A stretch of 64,000 nucleotides of DNA, taken from the NCBI GenBank assembly GCA_003991915.1, contig RQTK01001067.1:34514-98513 (forward strand), written 5' to 3'. This stretch comes from Elysia chlorotica (taxonomy: Eukaryota; Mollusca; Gastropoda; Plakobranchidae). Both the position numbers and the translations under genes were made by a program. The notes beneath the pieces were generated by a model. The model was not told the DNA's origin, did no database searches, and worked only from the letters and a program-made list of their open reading frames with translations. This document shows, in pieces, positions 46,176-59,218 of this stretch. The stretch's first letter is position 1. The number at the start of each line of letters is the position of its first letter.

Positions 46176-47490
46176 GAAACTGATGTCACCGTTTGTTGCT
46201 GTTTTTTTTTTAAACTTTGTTTTGTTGTAGTAAATCTGTGTATGTGTGCTTTATATTGTGCGTATGTATACAAAGAGGCGCTGCTTTCAGTTTATTTTGT
46301 GCCAAAAAACAACAACAACAACCACAACAACAGCAGCAGCAACAACAACAACATAAAAAATAGAAATCAGTTTGCTTTAAATCATAATGGGTCTGATAAT
46401 TATATCAATCAGATTTAGAGTTCATCTTTTTTTTAAACATATCATTTTAAAGAAATGTAGGGTCAAACATTTCTCAATGGAAATGGCGATAACATTCATA
46501 TTACACATTTCCATTGTTTGAATTTTTTTTTTAGAAACATCAATTATATAATTCGCAACAACATTGAACTCTCAAACTCAATTCAGAATGCTGAACAACG
46601 TTTGGCGGTCATCACAGTACAAAGTCAAGACCAAACTAAGGCTATATCAGAGCTGCGTGCTTTCCACCCTACTATACGGCTCTGAGTGCTGGAGGATGAC
46701 CCAAAGCGACCTCAACAAACTGTCAACCTTCCATACCAAGAACCTCAGGAGAATCTTGCGAATATCCTGGCCGGAAACCATTTCCAACCAACACCTACTC
46801 GCCCGGTGCAACCAGCTATGCATGAATACCATCATCATGCAAAGGCGATGGAGATGGTTAGGACATGTCATGCGAAAGGAACAGGGCAACATCACCCGTA
46901 CAGCCCTTCACTGGACACCGGAGGGGAGAAGAAAGAGGGGGCGGCCTAAAAACACCTGGAGGCGCACGGTGGAGAGCGAGCTGAAGACCATGAAGCACAC
47001 GTGGAGTTCGGTGCAAAGGCTGGCCCAGAACAGACAGGAGTGGAGATCCTTTGTTGCTGCCCTACATGCCATGAGGCATAACGGGCATGAGTGAGTGAGT
47101 GAGTGATACCTGTTGATCAGCCCTTCACACTACATCACACTATTATTCATGTAATTCAGTGCAGCTGATACGGTGTTTGTCAGAAGTTTAATTCAAAATA
47201 CATTATTTTAAATGTTTTACGCTTTGTGTGCACATCTGGATTCACTGACATTGCCTGACTAACAGTAATAAACTCATCCTTGCATAGATGTTGTTATATA
47301 AAAATCTATGCATCTCTGGGTGTCACAGGTGACATAAACTAACTGGTATAATTATACGATATCCAATATCACTCATCTTATAGCATGCACGCTTGGAGCA
47401 CGCCGAGCAGCGTATTAATTCAACAAATAACGTACGGAGCTAGTTAAACTTATAGAGAATGCATTCGCTCTGATGTGTTTTGCCCATAGA
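45352..47490. repeat. Nearly identical direct repeats B/B' (45352-45690 and 47153-47490)
   Basis: The two 338-339 bp copies begin AATTCAGTGCAGCTGATACG and end TGTTTTGCCCATAGA and differ at only a few positions, so they are much more recent than A/A'. The interval between them contains A' and the LINE fragment. Confidence 0.92.
46564..47094 (+). mobile_element. 5'-truncated LINE, C-terminal end of the reverse transcriptase ORF
   Basis: The frame encodes a typical LINE ORF2 C-terminus: KLRLYQSCVLSTLLYGSECW, the WLGHV module, and GRRKRGRPKNTWRR, ending at TGA 47092-47094. It is followed by a TGAG short tandem tail. Such tails and the RGRPK-TWRR motif are usual for RTE-like and related non-LTR elements. 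The endonuclease and the palm with the catalytic FADD-type motif are absent, so it cannot move by itself. Confidence 0.85.
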
Positions 47491-47694
47491 TGTACACATA
47501 TCATGCATTATATAATATATTGATGGTTTCGCAATGTTTGTAACAAGTTGAATCTATGTAATGCGGTTGCAAACTCGCGATTCTTTATTGAAAATGATAA
47601 TATTGAACATTTATAATGGATTAGTATAGGCGATTTATTTCTTGATATGATTTTGTTATCATTGTGGTTATGTTTTTTTAGGGAGAGTTGTTGT

Positions 47695-47745
47695 TGTTGA
47701 GTTTGTTGAACGTCCAACATCAGCACTATATAGGCTATATTTTTA
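47695..47745 (-). repeat. SINE tail fragment
   Basis: GAACGTCCAACATCAGCACT followed by ATATAGGCTATAT is the 3' tail of the SINE family in reverse, joined directly to a GA-rich region. Confidence 0.7.
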
Positions 47746-47811
47746 GGGAGAGGGGAGAGAAAGACAGAGTTCAGAGAAAGATTGAGGAAGCGAAGGATTG
47801 GGGTGGGGGAG

Positions 47812-47917
<106 letters not shown>

Positions 47918-48171
47918 AGAAGAGAGATAAAGGGAGAAGAGAGTGAGAGAGAGACAGAGACAAAGAGTGAGACAGACAGACAGACAAAGACAGAGAGTGA
48001 GACGGAGAGAAAAACATGTGTGAGAGAGGTGGGTGGGTGGGATACATTTATTTCACGTATTAAGCTATTAAGCAAACATGGTGAACAAAATGTTCGGTGA
48101 AAAAGATAGATGGACAAATGGCAGACATAGTTGCAACTCATACAGAGAAAGGAAGGTGCCGGTAGATAACT

Positions 48172-48261
<90 letters not shown>

Positions 48262-48262
48262 T
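48172..48262. repeat. (GATA)n microsatellite
   Basis: More than twenty GATA units; a second short GATA run starts at 48541, on the other side of the hammerhead-like segment. Confidence 0.97.
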
Positions 48263-48304
48263 GTAGATAGATATTTTTGTATTGTCCTACCTTGAGTTTA
48301 CGGC

Positions 48305-48365
48305 CATTCCATGCGACACATGTGTTTCGAGCGGTTTCAGCAACCGCTCTCTTCGGGCGTCTGGC
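48305..48365 (-). other. Hammerhead-ribozyme-like motif, probably a retroelement remnant
   Basis: Minus strand, in order: CCGAAGA (48356-48350), a perfect 8-bp stem with 5-nt loop (48349-48329), GAAA (48328-48325), the self-complementary CACATGTG (48324-48317), then T and C (48316-48315). This is the core order of a type I hammerhead (CUGANGA, stem II, GAAA, stem III, UH) with one core change, U to C in CUGANGA. Stem I pairing is poor. Such motifs with very short palindromic stem III are known from Penelope-like elements. Probably decayed. Confidence 0.4.
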
Positions 48366-49214
48366 GTAACTGGCGTTTAGTTGCGTGGATCCCGCCTTTT
48401 TCTAGCGCTTGTTCTCTGAAGTTTTGGAGTAAGTGTTTATATCGGTGCGGGCAAGTGGTGTATAACTCTTTTCTTTTGTTGAGGCTTGGTTTTAGCTTGA
48501 GAATGTAAATTTTTTCCGAAATGCACAGGTTGCATCAGGATAGATAGATAGATAGACATATAGATATAAGTAGGTAGGTAGATGAAGAGATAGAGAGAAA
48601 TCCAGATAAATGAATGAATATGCAAAGATGAAAAAAAGAGAGAGCTATTCTATATACGACTATGCGTTGGTTCTAACTGGACGGAGAGAGAAACGCTGAT
48701 CTTTCAATCTAATCGTGAGGTTCGATCCTACGAATTATATTATATCCCATTTCATTTTCTAACTGGTTTGGTCGGTATCCCGGTTTCCCACACTGTATTG
48801 TTCTGGGACCCGACTCGTCCACGATGCCAAGATGAGGAAGCATAGTGCTCTAGTGGTACAGACCATGCTCTTTGAGTGCAGTGCGATTCAGTGCTGATGC
48901 ATCTACAAATCGAAGATTCTAATCCCACCAAGCGCTACTATGGAAAAAAAAACATGGACAAATCAATCTTGACTACCAGTACTACTGCTGCTACTACTAT
49001 TGTTATTGCTACCATCACAACTAACATCATTACTAGCCATGGTATCACCTTTAGCTAGTAGGCCTACATTAATTTGATTTGTTTTTACTTCGGTTTTTAC
49101 AATCAGCCAAACATAAATTTATACTCATCCTTCATCTATTTTCCACTCTGCTGTAGGCCCTATTTCTAAAAAAGGGCCAACAAATATTTCAGTTAGCAAA
49201 ACAAAACAGCTTCT

Positions 49215-51253
49215 GATAGTCTGTCCAGCAGTTTTATTAACAAATTATGCATGTATATATCCAACATTACAGTTTTAAAATGGAATGAGTATTTAAAAAG
49301 ATTAACATTTCAAAATTGTGTGGTAAACACTTATAAAATGTGACAATAAATTTTATAACTCAAGGGCAGCCTCTTGCAACAACGGGTGAAAAAATCCATG
49401 GTAGCCTACCTTTCTTCTTTAAAATAATGTATTTCCAACAGTTTTTAACAAATATTTAAATTCTCCAATTATGAATTACATGTGTTTGCATGCATCTGTA
49501 AAATGTAGTGGGTCTAAAATTCTCGTTTTCTATCTGATGGAGGAATATTATTAAGATTTGTAATGAAGAGAGTTAAAATAAATTACAGAAAAATAGGTAC
49601 TTACATAAAAAAAACAACAATATCTAATTCAAACCCCAAAGGAAAAAAATTATATACAAAATGATAGATACAAGTATGGCCGAGCATTGGGTTGAAATCA
49701 CCTTTCATAATTTAAGCTTGATATGTTGACTTTCTCCCGTTCTATTAAAGGAGGGGAAAAATGCTCTGTCTTTTTTCTTAACAACTACATGTATCAGTAT
49801 CAGAAAAGGTGATATGATTTGATTATTGGAAATTCATGAATAGGGCCTACCTAATTCTTATAAATAAAACAACCCAACAGCATTAATAGTTATAAATAAT
49901 TAACCTTTTCCTTGACATTGACAGATTTTTTTTAGGATAATAATTTCTCAATGCGTAGGACTCGATAATATATTATATATAAATATATAGTTTCTAAATT
50001 TTCAAATCTTAGAACTAAATCTTTATCTGGCATCAGAGTTTAATTAAAGCACCAGTAATTTCTTAAAGCCATGTTTCTTAAAATTTGAATATTATGCAAA
50101 AGCAACTGTAAGAAAAAGTTTAAAAATCAAAGAAAAAATAAAATAAACCAATCCCTCCCCTCACTTCTCACATCCACACATATTTACTTGTATAGGAAAA
50201 ACAATAGACATTCTTCAATCCTGTCATAATAATTATACTAACAAAAAAAAAACAGAGATAAAAAATATTATTCGTTAGTACTCAAAAGTTTGGTCCCCAA
50301 ATCAATACAGCTTATTAATTAAACTGTTGAATTAAAATATTGCAAATGACAATCCTTTGTCAAGTTCTTTAAAAACAAGTTTTTGCAAACAACTTTAAGT
50401 TTATGAGCATCAAAAGTCAGTTTCATCTATGTACAAGGCATTTAATATATTTTAACAAGTACAAATGTAGCTCTAAATAGTGTAAATACGTTACTTGAAC
50501 ATTTAACTATGCATACACGACTGCCAATTTCGAAAGAATTACAGTTTTTGAGAAAGTGTCTTTTTATCATAGTCATATAATACAAAAAATATTCTATACC
50601 TGTAGAAAAATGAAAAAAGGAATGCTATTTATCTAACTATATATAAAATTAAATACAATTATAATTTGCATACATAACTGTTCCTTTAACTGCATCAATA
50701 TTTTCATTGACATATTTCTATCTCCATAATTTTGAACACTCCACTGTCCTTTCTTGCAAGACATTGATAATAAAACTGAATCCAATGAAATGAGAAACAA
50801 GTATTCCATATACACTGGTCTCCCTATATGAATTTACTGGTTACAAACCCACTCTGTCTATAAATTACAAACATAATATTTTTTTCTTTTATTTTACATG
50901 TCTAAGAACTCCTTCTTGACGTTAAATTAACTTGAACAGGAGGTTAGCAAAAAAAATTTCTCCAATCTCAATAATTCAAATATATTTTGCGTTCTGAGAG
51001 AGTTCACTGTTTTTATGATTACCTAGAAGTGCCAGGGATTTTTTGGTGGCAGGAAAGGTGGCAAGGAATCAAAGAGGGAGCAACAAGAGGGATGGACATT
51101 ATGTTGTATCAAAGGTATTATAATTTTGTTGCATAAAATCAAAACACCTGTGATCTGATCTGCCTAAGAATTCCCTTTACTTGTCTCCTGAGGAGCTAAT
51201 TCTTAAATAGCAACCACTTTGCTTGAAATATAAAAAAAAAAATGCCCCCAAAT
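49215..51253 (-). other. Probable 3' UTR of the DD3-3-like gene
   Basis: About 2 kb after the stop codon has no SINE or recognisable exon and is T-rich in the sense direction. A minus-strand AATAAA at 49238-49233 is a candidate polyadenylation signal. Confidence 0.45.
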
Positions 51254-53818
51254 CTACACCTTTCTATGCATAGAAAGCTCTGCCTTACTGCAAGTAGTTC
51301 TCACAGCCTGCCATTTTTGCGGGTTTCGGCGGAAATAGAACACAGCCCCCGCAACCACTAGCGCTACTACGACCACACACGCCACAGTCACTCCCACTAT
51401 CATGGCCACTTTGCTGTGGCTTCGAGCCACAAAAACTCCTCCACGCTGGGTCTTTATCCTAGCCATCCCTCCTCCAATATCGGCATCGGCACGGGACCAA
51501 ACGGTCAGGTCCTCTGTGGCATGATAGACCTCAACACCATCAGAGTCAGAGACTTGCATCTCGAACGTGAACGAGTTGCTCGACTCATCTGATTGAGACT
51601 GGACCAAATTTTCAGGAGTCACCAAAAAGAAGTCACTGGCATAATCGTCACCTTCCTGTGGATATTTCAGAGAAAAGTAAAAAAAAAAATCGTGGGATCA
51701 TTGTGGGATCTTTAAGATCATGCCCCTAAAGTTTTTTAAAACTAGATTAGACTGCAGGCCAAATTAAAAGAATCTTATAAAGCTTTAATTGTGCTTCAAC
51801 ATTAAAAAAAATGATAAAACACTATTTTAGGCAATGATATTTAAAAATGAACATCTTACCCTTGTTTTCTCTTCCTCTTCTCTCTCTTTCTCTATTTCTC
51901 CTTCTTCCTCCCCCTTCCCTCGTTCCTCCCTCTCTCTCTCTTTCCATCTCATTTTATACAGATTAAAAATCTGACTTATTAAAGTTTTTTCACATACGCA
52001 AGTATCACCACAACTGCCTGTAACTTACTATTGAAAGGATCAACATAAAATAACCAACCATTTTGCATATCAATTCTCTATGATTCAGAAATATGTTGAG
52101 CTATCAAAAACATGTACAAAGACTAACAACAAATCTTTTTCTACTTACGTCAAGACTTCTTCCAGCTGCTTGCATCATCTTCTCTCCTTCAGAAGTGTCC
52201 ATCTTTTCCAGTCGGACTTTCTTGAGTCCATCAAACGTTCCTTGGTCCACAATTAAGTTAGCAAAGCTGAAAATATGTTCCACAAGGGAAGAAAGATTAA
52301 GGATGAGAGCTTTGAAAAGATACAAAGATATCTCTCCAACATACAAAATAAAAGTATGATAACACAACATGAACTTATCCAATGCTCTTTGACTGAGCAT
52401 TGTGGAACCAAAAGTTAGGGTCCTTATTTTACTAGACAAAGAGCATTTGTTGCCATTACTTTTCTCACTGCAGTTTACTTTTGCTGTGACTTCAGAGCCT
52501 TATATTGTAACTTCTCTCTTTAACAAAGAACTAACTGACAAAAACATACCCATCTCCGAGAGTTACATTGCCTCCCATCCATCCAATGCTGGCTGTGGCA
52601 TACTGGTTCACGCCGACTATGACTCTCCCCTTCTGGTCTCGGTTGGAGAAGTTGTTGTTGCGGGTGCTCATGTAGTGATAGGTCCCAGCCTGGGTGACTT
52701 TCCGCGGCGGCAGGTTGAAGTAGGTGCCTGCGTCGTCCAATTCAGATACCTCTCCGCGGAACTGGCCTGTACAAAGAATACATAGAGTTTTAAACTTGAT
52801 ATTGAAAAAGAGCTAAGTGTTAAAATAGTATTTTGTCTCTAAGCCATTATTGTATGATTTGGGTAGGGAGTGTAAAAAAAGACATCGAGCGGTTATAAAA
52901 TGTAAATTAAAATACTTGAAATAAAAATTTTCTTTTAAATTTCATGTATCCCTCCTTTGAAACTAACCATAGTCATAAATATGATTATTTTACTATTTAA
53001 AGTGCAGGAGCCCACCAAGACACTTGACTTACAGAAAAGGGCACAAAACATGGTGTATGATTAGGTTTAATCATGTTCATAGATTTTTAGGTACAACTAA
53101 GGTGCAAACATTTCTCAGATAAAAAATGATCAAGGTTAAAAGATCATTAGTAATAATTTTATTCGTAAAAAATAATGCAATGCTTTTATTCATTTTGGGC
53201 AATGGTGCCACTGTGTCAAAAATATCTTAGAAGTGGAATAAAAGTACAAATAAAAAGGCCTTACTAATGTTAAGACTTGTTTCCCGTGTAACAGTAAGAT
53301 TGCTAAAAACATTTAAAAAATCATATAATTGCCTGACACAAGTGCTTGCAAGATGTGAACTCTATTTTCAGTGCTGCTCGACTATGCTAATGATTTAAAG
53401 AAACACATCATCACAATGCGACAATTATGGCATAATTGAGACTCATGCAAAATGTGAGTCTTGTATCGTTGTGAAGGTGAAAATGAGATCTACACAAATT
53501 AACTTTCGGATTAAAAATGCGCAACTGTAGTAGATTTTACTTTATTTTATGAGAAACTTGAGTCCTATTTGAAGCACAAATAAGGAAGTAAAACAGTCCT
53601 TATTGATTATTGCAAAAGTAGCAAAAATGGCATGCCAAAATTGCAGCAAAGTTACGATATCTACTACACTGACCAGGATCGGCATAAGCCAGCGTGATTG
53701 TATCTTGAGCAGAAAGGCCCAAGAAGGTTGAATTCGCTCCGTCCATTGGATAGTTTCTTCCAAAATGGCCAAACTTTCCTCCGTGGTAGTCAGTCTTCCC
53801 ATTGCCTTCTTTGTAAAT
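51254..53818 (-). CDS. C-terminal exons of the DD3-3-like gene with membrane anchor
   Basis: Exons 53818-53674, 52766-52550, 52266-52149 and 51655-51254 encode [78 protein letters not shown], then a Ser/Asp-rich stalk, one transmembrane segment and a short basic tail ending MHRKV. The donor at 52549 is GTATGT after GATGG, which gives the phase needed to read [11 protein letters not shown]. Confidence 0.88.
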
Positions 53819-54613
53819 CTTTGGAAATGTAAAATAAAAGTAGGATAAGGCTAAATAAGGAAAAAAAAAAAAGCATTGTATGCTCTGTCAGTTTTAAAGA
53901 TCTAATTCTGGAAGCTATATAAAAATCATACGGTTATATGATGACAATATTTGCCAATATACAAAAAAGCAGTTGTTGGGAATGCTCTCTTTAAAACATA
54001 TTCCAAGGCCATTGTTATAATTTTGAATGCCTTGAAATTTATCACTAGTTTAAACTTGGCATAGATTGAAAAGCTTTAGATTTTATAAATCCTCTAAAAT
54101 TATTATTGATCAAAGTGAAAAATGTTTTTTAAATAAAACATCAAACACTCCATTTTAACTCCCTAAATGCATTATAAATAAACCAAACTTATCAGTTTTA
54201 CAGACAACAACATATCCTCACTTCAGTTGTATAATATCATATATCATTTCTAAAATACTCTAAATTTTCTAGATTTTGGAAATGAGATAGGACATTTTAC
54301 AACTGACGTGATGATCTACCCTACCTGTTTATCCAAAAGCACAATGTTGTTACGGTCACTGCCAGCCAAGCCCTGCCCGTCGTTATTGTTAGGGTTGGTG
54401 TTTGAGCCCGTCCATCTAAACGAAATTAGAAAAAACAGTGATTATACAAATAGTGATCTTATTTCAAATGCAATTGAAATTAGTTAAAAAATTATTAATG
54501 AAAGCAAAAGAAAATAATAACAATTAATAACATTGTTATTATCGTCATCGTCATTGTCATCGTCGTTGTCATCATCGTCATCATCATCATCATCATCATC
54601 ATCATTATTATAA

Positions 54614-54669
<56 letters not shown>

Positions 54670-57600
54670 ATTACTACAATCTTCATGATCATCATCATCA
54701 TTATTATTATTATGAAAGAAATTGCTCATCCAAAAAAAAAAAAGCAACAAGTGTTCTTACTGGATGTGTACATAGTCCCCCTTGGCCATCTCGAGAGTGT
54801 TGGGAACAAAGTCGTACTCCACCCCAGGGTACACCTGGACTATATTGCCTCTCTTGCCTCGTACGTTTAGGTTACGAATGATAGCGCCAGTGTTTTTCAG
54901 AGTTTCGGGCACTGGACGTACTGCAAAGGTGTGGGACCTGTGGAGAGTGATTTTGGCATTGTGGCTTTTCACAGAATGGTGAAATTAAAGAACATTTGAC
55001 AAAACATTGTATCAAATTAGAAAAATAAATATTTTTTTTTTTTGGTACAAATGTGAACACTCTTTTTAAAACATGAGAGCAATAAACCAAGCATATTATT
55101 TTCTATACTGAATGCCCACATATGTAACAAATGTCCAAAATAAAAAAAAGGATTGGCACAGATTAAAAAAAAATCTTTTAATCAGTTAAGGCCTTGGGAA
55201 AAGGCTGAAAAGCCTACATTTCTATTTTCCCTTGTGTTAGTGGAATTGTTGTTCGGTACTTCACAGATATTTCAAATGTTTATATTAGTTCTTTTTTCTT
55301 TGTTTAGGAACTATTAAAAAATTCACATCTTAAGACTGAGAAACTAGGAAAATCAATCTTTTCTGCTTAATATCTCAAAACAAGAAATTCTGACAATTCT
55401 GCGATAAAATGTTGTTTAATCAACAAATCCAAATAATTGTTAAAACACTATTACATGCAGTGTAATCTGTTTAAGCTAAACCTCTTGGTGTTATTTCATT
55501 CAAGGAGTTTATTTCATTCCAAGGTTATATTAAACGGTGACAGTAAAGTAGAAAAAAAAAGAAGGGGGAATCAGTGCCTTTGAATCTGAAATCAAGTCAG
55601 AAACCCAAAGTTCATCTTAAACAGCATTATCTTATGCAAATTGAATAAGAAATTTCTCTGTTCTCACCTATCTTGAAAAACCCTGCTGAACTGTGCCGTG
55701 TTGATAGCCAGGCGAAGGTCAAGGTCGACACCATCAAACAGCTTCACTACGGGGTTGTTCTTGAACACAAACCCTCGAGATTTGGCTGCAGCCTCGGTCG
55801 GGAATCCAAACTTCTTGGCCATCTCCAATTTTGTACCAGCGCCTAGATTTTTTGGATCCGCGTTTGCCGCGTCGAAAGTTTTCCAAGTATCGTAGTCACT
55901 TGTTGAGATGTTGTATCTGATTTAAAACAAGAACCAAGGGTTTGCTTGAAGATTTTAATGTGAAAACATAAACTTCTGGATTTCATTCTAAGAAGTAATT
56001 TTCAGCTCCTTAATCACTTACCTTGTTTGAAACTTACTTTTACACATTTAAAAATGTTTAAACTGATTTGTAAATATTTTTTGATCTATTTTGTAACTGT
56101 CATAATTATAAACAGACTGCATAATTATTTCAAAATCTTTCCTTCAATTTCCCTCCTTTTAATCAATTTGAACTGAGTCTACATTTACAAAATATTCTTG
56201 CTGTCCTTTTCATCCATTACGATCACATCTCTCAGAGGCCATCAGTAGGACTTTCAGAATACGATAACATTAAAAACAATTGTTTGACAACCAAACATCA
56301 TTCTCTAAAGTTGTGATGCTTTAATTTACATTTAGTTACCTGATTCTCAAAACACAGTTCTCGTGTTCAATGGTTGTCGGGATCGTCCAGTTATACATGG
56401 GAGGATTTCCACCAAGAGTGTTGCCAAGGTGATTGTCGCGAGTCCATTCGTTCTCTCGGCACTCTGGACGAGGCGCGCCGTGAGAGGGAAACTCCTGCCA
56501 CTTTGGCTTGCGAGAGGCGGACCCAAGTCCTTCAAGAGAAACTGATTTAGGGAGTTCGTATTTCTGGGGATGCAGATTAGTGTATAAAGTTATTTCTGCT
56601 ATATTCATTTGTGTAAAGGCCTAGAAAAAGGGTGGAAAAGAAGGAAATTTTTCTTTATTTTGTGTTAATTGATTCTCAAACTTTAGTCTGTGTTGATTTA
56701 TGAACTTTCTGAATAAAAAAAAAAAAAAAGTATTTTTTTCCCTTTTTTAGAAATTGAAAAAATCCCTCTCACAGGACCCATGTCTGAGAAATATATCTCT
56801 AAACAAAAAAAGTCAGACAATTCTGTGCTTTTCCTGACAGCTACACCATTGATTCTTAAACTTGAAGAAGTTATAAAAAGTTATAAAAAAATGCAATGAT
56901 CCACCATGTAAGAGTGAGTTGACATTTTGTAAGCTAAGCCATATGTTATTAAATAGGGTAGACAATCAATCACATTACGGGTGAAAAAGATACACTCAAT
57001 CAATCAGCTCCTCACCTCACACCCCTCTTTGTCGATAGGCAAAAGAATTTTTCCCATTGCCCTTTCCATCACAGCAGCCGGGAAGACGCAGGCCCATCGA
57101 GACTTCACGTTCTGGCTCTCGCTCTGATAGTATTGGCACCTTCTCACGTTGTTGGTCAGCACCGCAATGTCCTGGTGATACAAGACGAGTGGGTTTAAAT
57201 GACGACAGTGCTAGTGGAATATGCTTAGGATAAACTATGGCTTGCATATAAACTATTTCCAAGGCATCAATTCCCTTTTCTTCAATTTACAGTCTCTGCT
57301 AAATTTAAATTTATTACGATGTCCTGGTGATACAAGACGAGAGGGTTTAAATGTCTGCGAGTGGAAAAAAGGGATGGCTTAAGAGGTAGAGCACTGGGCT
57401 TCTATTTTGAGGTTCCATGTTTAAGTCAACTATTGGGCAAATATTTTTATGGATGTCTTCCCTATTGGTTGGGTTTGTGTAGGTAAAATGTGACCTACTG
57501 AGACACAATTCTTGATTTCTCCACTCAATCTTTGTGCACTAGCATATAAAATTGTTTGTCATTAGTCCTTGGACACGTTGCCAGATAGAATCCTCCTTGG

Positions 57601-58470
57601 GAAACCAGAAAGGCTTTTAACTAGGATAGAACTTTCCTTCAACAAACCTACTGTAAGAGGCTATTCAGATTAATATCACCTAGACTCCAACATGTAACCA
57701 TGGATGTACAGCTGATTGTGTTGATTTTCTTCCCTATAGATCTAGTCAAGATTTCTGTTGATGCTCTTATATTTGATACTCTCACTTTCTCATGAAGCTA
57801 AACATCATGAAAAAAGCATCACCAATTATTATGTTTCATGCTGAAAGCATATTATTAGAGAAAAAAAAGTTAATTATTTGATCCTACTGTGTATTAACCC
57901 TGTGTGTTACGTTTTTTATGCTTTTTCATACATTGCGCAATATCTGATAGCCACAAATTTGTAAATGGTCAAAATGGATATTTGAGAGATACATACAATT
58001 TCAGAGAAAACATTTCCATATGCATAAATATGATATTTCAATTTTAAAATGGGGTATATTTTACCCCAACTACCCACAAACTTACGATTAAGGTAAAACA
58101 ACGGACATCATATTCATACAAGAAAAAAAAAGCCTAACTTACAACCCATGGAGTCGGGTGCCAGTACGGGTAATAGTCTCTCTCCTCTGGACACTCGTAT
58201 CCTCGTCTTGTGCCCTGAGGGTTCTGTCTAGTGTTGCGCGCTGTGTTTCTGTTCTTCATTTGCTGTGAAAGTAAAAAAAATACAAGAATTGTTAAGAACT
58301 TTTTGAAAGTTTAACGCTCACCTAGTCAACAATTAGATACCCTCATTTATGGGTCAATCTTTCTATCTATACCTCCCTCTCTCTGTCTCTCTCCCAGTCC
58401 CTCACCATATCAGCAGTAAAGAAACTGCTGTTGCGACTTCTCATGGAACAGTGTGTACAGTACTGAAGTC

Positions 58471-58541
<71 letters not shown>

Positions 58542-59165
58542 TTCATCCTCACCTGGTCAGCAGTAAAAAGACCATTATTGCGACTCCTCACGGAGCAGTG
58601 TGCATAGTACTGATAGTCCTCATTCATGCGGTACCGGCGATCCGTGCTGCAGTCATAGTTCTCACACATAGCACGGTTTGTAGGAATTGTTCTGTACAAA
58701 TAAATAAAGAGTTATAATTTGAACAAATCCAAACAATTACATGTAGTGATACATAAACAGGCAATGGAAAAAGATCTATGCATAGGTAGATTCAGTATAG
58801 ACAATATGACCCATCAGGTCCCCAATATCGCGCTATGAGATCCCATCGGCGATATAGCCTAGTTGCTGGCTTTGGACCATTAAAAAAACAAAATACTATT
58901 TACCTTTACCATATAGTTTGACATACTATCTACTTACTGTGTGGTGGTGCCGTCCCTAACGTTGTCGTGGCACATGTATTGTATGATGATCTCGCAATGG
59001 CTGTTCTCATTTCCACAAGAGTGTTGATTGGTCCTGAAAACAACGATTTATTTCAAATATAAAATATCGTGGTGTTATGTAACAATACCGGTATATATTG
59101 GTCCTCTAAGAAGAACAGTCATTCAAACATAATCATGGTGTTATTCTATGGTTCTGTATGTAAAC

Positions 59166-59218
<53 letters not shown>

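Noticed and set aside
46564..47094. Host gene similar to craniofacial development protein 2-type annotations
   Set aside because: The motifs are those of a LINE reverse-transcriptase C-terminus; such database names are usually mis-annotated retroelements.
54484..54750. Poly-Asn/poly-Asp and poly-Ile/poly-Met frames
   Set aside because: Translations of a compound trinucleotide microsatellite within an intron.
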